Assembly (NCBI GenBank): GCA_020343675.1
Contig: CP070806.1
Coordinates: forward strand, 4,425,121 to 4,473,130
DNA length: 48,010 nucleotides
From: Phycisphaerales bacterium
Lineage (GTDB): Bacteria > Planctomycetota > Phycisphaerae > Sedimentisphaerales > Anaerobacaceae
Direction: 5' to 3'
Below are positions 42,644 to 48,010 of this stretch, piece after piece (positions within the stretch are counted from its first letter, which is position 1; each line of letters starts with the position of its first letter). The notes below the pieces were generated by a model, which had not been told where the DNA came from, did no database searches, and saw nothing but the letters and a program-made list of their open reading frames with translations. Position numbers and translations under genes: made by a program.

Positions 42644-43819
42644 ATGAGGTTCCAGCCCCACAAAAACGGCCTCGGTCCTGTCGTGATGGCCCTTCTTTCG
42701 GCCGCGGTAGTGACAAACCTGATCCGGGTAAATGTGGCCTGGGCCGGGCTTGCCGGAGCACACCACTCCTTTCTTGGCGGCCCCTGGGAGCTCGTCGTCA
42801 AGATGGGCCTGGAGGGGGATGGGCTGCGTTTTCCCCTGACGGTGTCCGACGAGAGCAAGCCCCAGAAATTCGATGCGGTTCTGCCCGTTATGGGGACGCC
42901 TATCCAGGTGAAACTCGAAGAATACGTACCCGACCTGATGTGGGAGACTGTCGGTGTCGAGCACCCGGACGGCGGGATTGTCGCAAAGCTGGCCATCAAG
43001 GGCCAGAAGCTGCGCCAGGAAATCTGGCTGAGCCCGGCCGACCCGGCCAGGCAATCGATATCGTCCAGAATTGGAAGCGTCGCCATACGGAGATTCCACA
43101 ACCCCGACACTGCGGAGGTCCTGGTGCGGGAGCTGACCCATCCGAAGGCCGTTGGGTTCCTGACGATCTGGCCGGAGGACAGCAATCGACCGTTTGAGTG
43201 TGTGGCCAGGACCGGAGAGAAAACAGCCATACCGGGGTCCGGATACGAGGTAACCGTATTGGAGTACCTGCCGCATTATTCGATTGATACCGAGGCGAAA
43301 AAAGTGGTCAACCGGTCAAAGAAGCCCGTGAATCCTGCGGCCCGAGTGGCTGTCAGCGATGGACGCCGGACACTTGAGCGATGGCTTTGGGCCAAGTTCT
43401 TGTCGTCTCCGCACGAAGATGAGAAACTGCCCTTTCGTATGAGATATACCGATTTTAACCCTGGTGACGACAAGAGCGCATATATCCTTGCGGTCGCGAG
43501 TGGAACTAAGGCATGGCTTTTTCTGTCTAATAATAAGGGTTGGCGTGCGCAGAAAGCCGTTCCGGGGCGTTTCTACCCTTTCGCAGACAAGGAGTACGCT
43601 TTCAGCATTGAACGTATTATGGATAGGGCGATTATCAGGACCGAGTGGAAAAACAACTCTGAGAGATTGTTGTGTCCGGCCGTCATCGCGACGATTACCG
43701 AAGGCGGCGAATCTCAGCAGGCGGTCTTGGAACTGAACAAGCCCCTCCACCACAAGACAAAGTCCGGGATGTTGGTGCTGCTTTATAAACGCAGGCCCGT
43801 CTCGGCCGGGAGTCGTTGA
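42644..43819 (+). CDS. Exported beta-rich protein in cytochrome cluster, possibly ResB-like domain
   Basis: About 391 residues from ATG 42644 (AAGG 7 bp upstream), only 4 bp after the cytochrome. A signal peptide (VVMALLSAAVVTNLIRVNVAWA) precedes soluble sequence. Two stretches look alike: VKLEEYVPDLMWE near 97-110 and VTVLEYLPHYSID near 204-217, the second followed by NRSKKPVNPAARVAV and a WLWAKF strand. This reminds me of the periplasmic beta domain of ResB-like cytochrome c assembly proteins, but membrane helices and haem ligands are absent. It has no CxxCH motif. Likely a helper or structural partner of the neighbouring cytochromes; the assignment is tentative. Confidence 0.75.
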   Translation: MRFQPHKNGLGPVVMALLSAAVVTNLIRVNVAWAGLAGAHHSFLGGPWELVVKMGLEGDGLRFPLTVSDESKPQKFDAVLPVMGTPIQVKLEEYVPDLMWETVGVEHPDGGIVAKLAIKGQKLRQEIWLSPADPARQSISSRIGSVAIRRFHNPDTAEVLVRELTHPKAVGFLTIWPEDSNRPFECVARTGEKTAIPGSGYEVTVLEYLPHYSIDTEAKKVVNRSKKPVNPAARVAVSDGRRTLERWLWAKFLSSPHEDEKLPFRMRYTDFNPGDDKSAYILAVASGTKAWLFLSNNKGWRAQKAVPGRFYPFADKEYAFSIERIMDRAIIRTEWKNNSERLLCPAVIATITEGGESQQAVLELNKPLHHKTKSGMLVLLYKRRPVSAGSR

Positions 43820-43913
43820 CCAAGTGGACGTGAGAACGGAATTCCTGAGTGCAAGAGTACCTGATTGATATGAGTCTGTTATGAACGTTGGCAAGCATTA
43901 AGAGGGCGTGATG

Positions 43914-45245
43914 ATGGCAAAAAGAGTTTACCGAGTAGTAATTGTGTTCATGTGTGTCTTGATCTCCGGCGCATTGGCCGTGGACAAACCGACAACGCCG
44001 CAGAAAACGTGCGCCACGGACGAATGTCACGCAGACTACGGCAAGAAGGCTTTCGTCCACGGTCCGGTAGGCCTTGGCGACTGCAAGGCGTGCCATAAGC
44101 CGCTGAACCCCCAAGAGCATACGTATGAGTTCGACCGCAAAGGCAGAGATCTCTGCGAGTACTGCCACCTCGACCAGGCGACGAAGAAGAACATTCACGA
44201 GCCCGTGAAGACGGGCGACTGCATCGAATGTCATGATCCGCACAGCAGCGACGGTAAATTCCTGATTCCGGAGAAGACGGTTGCGGCTCTCTGCGCAAAA
44301 TGTCACACAGTGACCGAAGGGTTTGCATTTCTTCACGGGCCGACCGCTGTCGGTGAGTGCACCGTATGTCACCAGTCTCACAGTTCAGACTATCCTGATT
44401 TGTTGGTGAGTGACCACGCCGAGCTTTGTTTTTCATGCCACGTTGTCACACAGAGGGAATTGAAGAAATATGAATTCATACACGAGCCCACGAAGAACGA
44501 CTGCATCGGCTGTCACGATCCGCACGGAGGCAGCGACTCCAAGCTGGTCAAGAACCTTGCTCCCTTCCTGTGCTACACGTGTCATAAGGATATCCAGAAG
44601 ATCGCGGAGAACTCCACGTACCAGCACAGCGTGGTGGGAGATATCGGCGGCTGCATGAACTGTCATACGCCCCATGCTTCAACCGTCAAGTTCCTGCTGA
44701 AGAAGGACGCCGCGACCCTCTGCATAACGTGCCATGATAAACCCGTGGGAATAAGCGAAGACGAAGTTCTCCCGGCATTTACGGATGAGATAGAAGACAA
44801 AGAATTCAAGCATGGCCCTGTCGCCGAGAACGATTGCAGCGGCTGTCATGTCACCCACGGCGGCGAGCACTTTCGTCTGCTGGCAAAGGAATACCCTCCA
44901 CAGTTTTATGCGCCTTTCAGTAAAGAGAATTACGCACTGTGTTTCAGCTGCCATCCTGAGAGCGTCGTGCTGACACGAGAAACATCCGACCTGACCGATT
45001 TTAGAAACGGCAATCTGAATTTGCACTATGTGCACGTCAACAAACCGGATAAGGGCCGGACGTGTCGTTCCTGCCATGCAACGCACGCGAGCAACCTGCC
45101 CAAGCACATTCGCGAAAGTGTTCCGTACGGCGTGTGGAAGCTACCCATAAAGTTTGAAAAGACCGAGACCGGCGGCCGTTGCACACCGGGCTGTCACTTG
45201 CCCTACAATTATGATCGCCAGTCCCCGGAGGTGTATGAGCGATGA
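43914..45245 (+). CDS. Periplasmic multihaem cytochrome c (about 15 haems)
   Basis: About 443 residues. ATG 43914 is preferred because AGAGGG lies 7 bp upstream; GTG 43908 and ATG 43911 are in frame. A signal peptide (VYRVVIVFMCVLISGALA) is followed by 13 CxxCH sites, with CATDECH (x4) first and CTPGCH (x3) last, so 13 to 15 haems. Many come in pairs with the HDPH or HxPH pattern of doubled CxxCH cytochromes (CIECHDPHSS, CIGCHDPHGG, CMNCHTPHAS). It probably works as an electron wire in the periplasm or as part of an outer-surface conduit, taking electrons from the NapC-like protein. The spacing to the next gene is 58 bp. Confidence 0.95.
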   Translation: MAKRVYRVVIVFMCVLISGALAVDKPTTPQKTCATDECHADYGKKAFVHGPVGLGDCKACHKPLNPQEHTYEFDRKGRDLCEYCHLDQATKKNIHEPVKTGDCIECHDPHSSDGKFLIPEKTVAALCAKCHTVTEGFAFLHGPTAVGECTVCHQSHSSDYPDLLVSDHAELCFSCHVVTQRELKKYEFIHEPTKNDCIGCHDPHGGSDSKLVKNLAPFLCYTCHKDIQKIAENSTYQHSVVGDIGGCMNCHTPHASTVKFLLKKDAATLCITCHDKPVGISEDEVLPAFTDEIEDKEFKHGPVAENDCSGCHVTHGGEHFRLLAKEYPPQFYAPFSKENYALCFSCHPESVVLTRETSDLTDFRNGNLNLHYVHVNKPDKGRTCRSCHATHASNLPKHIRESVPYGVWKLPIKFEKTETGGRCTPGCHLPYNYDRQSPEVYER

Positions 45246-45303
45246 TCGTCTCTCGTGCGAGTTTTGACTGGAAAGGAGCCAGCGGCTTCAGAAAGGCGGA
45301 TTT

Positions 45304-46383
45304 ATGTTGTGGCCATCACGCAAAGGAAGGCCTCTGAAGATTCTTGTCCTTGGTCTGTTGGTGCAGACTGCTCTGTTAACATCTGCGGGCCGGGCGGAAC
45401 TGCGAAAAGTGAAAGTCGGCGATACGATGCCCGAGTTCTCCCTGCCGGACGCGACCGGAGCAACGTTCACGTACAAGCACGGCGCCAGCAAAGTCTTAAC
45501 TCTCACCTTTCTTCCTACGGTCCAGAGTCGATTCGAACGGGCGATTGCAGATATCGAAGCCGTCGCTGGCGTTCTTCCGGAGACCGCTGAAGGCTTAGGT
45601 TTTGCAGGCGTGATCAGCGGCTCGGCGGGAAAAGAACTGTTGAAGTCTTCCGGGTCCGGCTCCAAACCCGGTTTTCGCATATTGCTTGACGGCCAGTATC
45701 ACTTGTGGGGCACACTTGGTGTCGTCGCAGCGCCCACAGTCGTGATCGTTGGAAAGGACGACAGGGTCTTGTGGATAAAGGCCGGATACGGCTATGACTT
45801 CGTGCCCGTCGTGCGTGCCTACCTGAACCAGGCGATGGGCATTGCACAGGAGACCGCTCCCGAGCAGGCACAGCACGTCAAAGCCGTGACGAATGACACG
45901 GTTGTGGCCCGACTCCAGAGGCATCTTCAGATGGCGAGAATTCTCGAGCAGAAAGGTCGTCTCGAATCGGCCATTGCCGAGGTACAAAAGGCCATCGAAC
46001 TCGATCCCGACTCGATTGAGCCACCCCTTGTGCTGGGCGAGCTGTTCTGCAGGTCCGGCCGCAACAAAGAAGCGCTGGAATTGACGGGCAAACTCAAAGC
46101 CGTCAGAAAGACCCACAAAGCCAGACTGCTCCTGCTATCCGGCTGGGCCAGACGTCAAATGGGCGAGCTGGAGCCGGCGGAGAAACTCTTGATCGAAGCA
46201 ACGACCCTTGATCCAGAATCCGCGAGGGCCCTGTTTGAGCTGGGAAAGGTCTATCAGGCCCAGAGCCGGACAGGCAAGGCAATGGAATCCTACCGCAAAG
46301 CCCTGACGCTGGTATTCGACACCTCTGATAGGGTAGAGGTCTCGAACCGAGGGCAAGGCTCCGATCCTGTTTCTCAAAAATGA
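45304..46383 (+). CDS. Exported thioredoxin-like / TPR protein without active-site cysteines
   Basis: 359 residues, signal peptide (ILVLGLLVQTALLTSAGRA). Residues about 35-175 have a TlpA/peroxiredoxin-type fold: VGDTMPEFSLPDATG, then TLTFLPTVQSRFERA where the CxxC would stand, and a retained cis-proline segment VVAAPTVVIVGKDDRVLWI. No cysteine is left at the active site, so it cannot do normal thiol chemistry. Residues about 195-345 hold three to four TPR helices (AIAEVQKAIELDPDS; ALFELGKVYQAQSRTGKAMESYRKAL). It may act as a scaffold or chaperone for cytochrome assembly. AAGGCGG precedes the start. Its last bases carry an operator-like dyad. Confidence 0.85.
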   Translation: MLWPSRKGRPLKILVLGLLVQTALLTSAGRAELRKVKVGDTMPEFSLPDATGATFTYKHGASKVLTLTFLPTVQSRFERAIADIEAVAGVLPETAEGLGFAGVISGSAGKELLKSSGSGSKPGFRILLDGQYHLWGTLGVVAAPTVVIVGKDDRVLWIKAGYGYDFVPVVRAYLNQAMGIAQETAPEQAQHVKAVTNDTVVARLQRHLQMARILEQKGRLESAIAEVQKAIELDPDSIEPPLVLGELFCRSGRNKEALELTGKLKAVRKTHKARLLLLSGWARRQMGELEPAEKLLIEATTLDPESARALFELGKVYQAQSRTGKAMESYRKALTLVFDTSDRVEVSNRGQGSDPVSQK

Positions 46384-46388
46384 GAAAC
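46369..46388. promoter_or_regulatory. Operator-like dyad, site 3 (upstream of tetrahaem cytochrome)
   Basis: GTTTCTCAAAAATGAGAAAC is a perfect 8-4-8 inverted repeat and shares the TTCTCA-N4-TGAGAA core of sites 1 and 2. It overlaps the stop codon of the thioredoxin/TPR gene and is centred about 120 bp before the predicted -35 box of the next gene. It lacks a T tract, and its AT-rich stem argues against a terminator. Confidence 0.6.
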
Positions 46389-46497
46389 GCGGAGGGTGGC
46401 CTCCAGGCTGTTCAAGCAGCAAGGTGAGGGCCCTTTGGGAGCGGACTGCAGTAAGAGAAAAAGAGTGCGAATTATGGCCTCGTTTCTGTTTGAGTTC

Positions 46498-46526
46498 TTG
46501 ACTTGTGTGGGGCTCTTGCTTATAAT
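46498..46526 (+). promoter_or_regulatory. Strong predicted sigma-70 promoter for the tetrahaem cytochrome gene
   Basis: TTGACT (46498-46503), a 17-bp spacer and a perfect TATAAT (46521-46526). The leader would be about 145 nt. It is the best promoter match seen in the window. Confidence 0.7.
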
Positions 46527-46679
46527 GTAAGATGGAAGTGTGATGAGTGAGGAGGCATTTCTCTGCCGTTACACTTCTATGTCTGGAACAGGTGAGTCCG
46601 GCGTACGCGGAACGCGTTCTTGGCGTGGCGTCGGCACGGGAAAGATTGTGGACCTTGGGGTGGGTATGGAGAAGTAGCT

Positions 46680-47258
46680 ATGAAGTTGAGGCTTGCGAAG
46701 GTTGGCTTGGTGGCCGTTCTGGTTGGGCTGTTGGCACAGACGGCCGTGAGGGGCGTCGCACACTCTGATCTGTTCGGCTGCAATGGGTGCCATACGCCGC
46801 ACAACGCGGATGCCCTGCCGGGCGTACCATTGTGGAACGGTCTTGAGACACAAACGACATTCACGATGTATTCCAGCGACTCATTCCAGGGGACCATCGA
46901 CGGCCAGCCCAGTGGGAACTCCAGGCTGTGTCTGGGCTGCCACGACGGCGCCAACCCGGACTTCGCCTGGATGAACCCGGAACACGCGTTTGGCGCCGAC
47001 GACTTGACCTCTTCACACCCCGTTTCGTTCGTGTATGATTCAGGCTTGGCCGTCCTGGACGGCGCATTGAAGGATCCTTCGGAGGCGAGCACGCTCGGCG
47101 CAACGATCGCTGAAGACCTGCTCGACGGTGAGAGCAAGCTGCAGTGCGCCAGTTGCCATGATATACATTCGTCCGGCATTGGGGACAGCCTGCTACGGGG
47201 TTACGATTACGGCAACGGACACGGCCCCCAGCTGTGCCGTATGTGTCACCTCAAGTAG
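46680..47258 (+). CDS. Exported tetrahaem cytochrome c
   Basis: 192 residues from ATG 46680, with GGAG 8 bp upstream and an immediate signal peptide (MKLRLAKVGLVAVLVGLLAQ). An in-frame ATG at 46620 would spoil the signal peptide. Four haem sites: CNGCH, CLGCH, CASCH and CRMCH, the first in the CNGCHTPHN pattern of small multihaem cytochromes found with extracellular or porin-type conduits. A long middle part (about 70-145) has no haem. It is transcribed from its own promoter and is probably the first gene of a further unit with the NHL-type lipoprotein. Confidence 0.92.
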   Translation: MKLRLAKVGLVAVLVGLLAQTAVRGVAHSDLFGCNGCHTPHNADALPGVPLWNGLETQTTFTMYSSDSFQGTIDGQPSGNSRLCLGCHDGANPDFAWMNPEHAFGADDLTSSHPVSFVYDSGLAVLDGALKDPSEASTLGATIAEDLLDGESKLQCASCHDIHSSGIGDSLLRGYDYGNGHGPQLCRMCHLK

Positions 47259-47695
47259 ATTGTTGCGCTGCATACGTGTGGGACATTCTTGTGTAACCAG
47301 TCAGAGTTCTGCCATCCGGCAGTCCGTCCAGGATCGCGCCCCATAAAATCCACTGCGCACCCGTTAGTACGCAGGGTCCGTGTCTTTGACGCGTGCGGCA
47401 CCGCGTCTGCAAAAGTCACGACGCGGAGCGTGGACGTCCCATATACTTCGGGCAGGAGCCTGAGTGCATTTTGAACGAGATTGTTTGAGGTCCTGACAAT
47501 AGTCCATTCCAGGTCAGATGCTGACGAAGGCAGCGAGGATTCGACGCACGGAAGCCGTCTGATTCGCCTTGGCGCAGGAGGTGTTCGGCGATTCTCGCGT
47601 TTGCGTTTTTCTCGCCCGAGTAGAGCGTTCTTTGTGGGTCAAAAAGACATGCACTTTAGTTATCCAGCCCCCCTGAAATTGCCGAAGTAGTACTG
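47259..47695. other. Intergenic region with a possible alternative hairpin
   Basis: 437 bp without a convincing gene. GACGCG (47388-47393), CCGCGTC (47401-47407) and GACGCGG (47420-47426) allow two exclusive hairpins, as in attenuators or riboswitches, but no known riboswitch class was recognised and no T tract follows. No clear promoter was found. Confidence 0.35.
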
Positions 47696-48010
47696 ATGAG
47701 AACGCACAAATCTGTGTTACTTAAGGGCTTAGCATTTTTTGGCGTGATCTGGACGGCGTGCCTTTTCCTGGGGTGCCGGTCTGTCAAAATCGAGCAGCCT
47801 GTCTCAGAGCCGGTTTTCTTCCCGCCGCCGCCGGAGGTGCCGCGCTTGCAGTTTCTCACGTCTTTCTCCGGACCTGAGGATCTTGGTCCACGAGCGACCG
47901 GCGGCCTTGAGCGGTTTGTGCTCGGGGAGCCGGAAGCGATGGAGGGCATCGCCGCGCCTTATGGAATGGCGCTTTTCGAAGGCAAACTGTACGTGTGCGA
48001 CGTGGGCAGG
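47696..48010 (+). CDS. NHL-repeat / beta-propeller lipoprotein, N-terminal part (cut by window end)
   Basis: The frame is open from ATG 47696 through the last base, giving 105 residues, so the gene continues outside. The N-terminus is a lipoprotein signal: basic start, hydrophobic core, and a CLFLGC box with the lipidated cysteine at about residue 27. A proline-rich linker (FFPPPPEVPRLQFLTSFSG) follows, then IAAPYGMALFEGKLYVCDVG, which is the first blade of an NHL or six-bladed beta-propeller. Such lipoproteins are often found beside multihaem cytochromes in electron-export clusters. The reading rests on one partial blade, but the lipobox is clear. Confidence 0.75.
   Translation, partial: MRTHKSVLLKGLAFFGVIWTACLFLGCRSVKIEQPVSEPVFFPPPPEVPRLQFLTSFSGPEDLGPRATGGLERFVLGEPEAMEGIAAPYGMALFEGKLYVCDVGR

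Noticed and set aside
46543-46677. Small frame of 44 codons in the leader of the tetrahaem cytochrome gene
   Set aside because: It has a possible GGAAG site, but the sequence is Arg/Gly-rich and featureless, and it starts almost at the predicted transcription start. More likely untranslated leader.
47374-47430. Cyclic-di-GMP (GEMM) riboswitch
   Set aside because: A CTGCAAAAGTCACG stretch vaguely resembles part of the motif, but the conserved GGCAAACC and GGTAGC elements are missing.
47481-47690. 69-codon frame before the beta-propeller lipoprotein
   Set aside because: Arg/Ser/Phe-rich random-looking sequence with no ribosome site.

Overview
The window looks like chromosome of an uncultured-type, anaerobic or microaerophilic bacterium of the Planctomycetota, most likely the Phycisphaerae side of that phylum. 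This is inferred from the mix of very large secreted beta-rich proteins, a LamG/discoidin protein with repeated Fn3-like linkers, paired Tat-exported Gfo/Idh/MocA oxidoreductases, a haem route through sirohaem, an Na+-NQR complex and many multihaem cytochromes. No rRNA, tRNA, CRISPR array or insertion sequence was seen.

Layout. (1) 1-9292: the tail of one exported beta-rich membrane protein, then a giant of about 2558 residues that appears to be two copies of the same layout fused head to tail. (2) 9419-11720, minus strand: a flavodoxin-fold FMN protein, an Asp/Glu racemase and a nitrilase-family amidohydrolase. (3) 12182-20026: secreted carbohydrate-type proteins, two Gfo/Idh/MocA oxidoreductases, a 74-residue unknown and a PilX-like pseudopilin. 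(4) 20536-25640: ahbB, a HemX-like membrane protein, hemA, ahbD and ahbC, which belong to the sirohaem-dependent (Ahb) haem pathway. (5) 25902-29772: a membrane histidine kinase, an NtrC-type regulator and an Rrf2 regulator. (6) 29827-33241: hemL and a cobA-hemD fusion on the minus strand, divergent from ahbA. (7) 33612-39249: nqrABCDEF, whose NqrA carries an RnfC-like double [4Fe-4S] tail. (8) 39376-41206: a receiver protein and a second membrane kinase. (9) 41263-48010: a NapC-like multihaem cytochrome, an exported protein, a roughly 15-haem cytochrome, a cysteine-less thioredoxin/TPR protein, a tetrahaem cytochrome and the start of an NHL-type lipoprotein that runs off the window.

From about 20.5 kb to the end nearly everything serves one theme: making haem, moving electrons from NADH to quinone, sensing the redox state of the membrane and sending electrons out through multihaem cytochromes. 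Both kinases share an N-terminal membrane domain with a GG-x2-NP loop like that of the quinone-sensing kinase RegB. A 16-bp dyad (TTCTCA-N4-TGAGAA) occurs in three places only: between cobA-hemD and ahbA, upstream of nqrA, and upstream of the tetrahaem cytochrome. It is a good candidate for a shared operator of a haem-NQR-cytochrome regulon.
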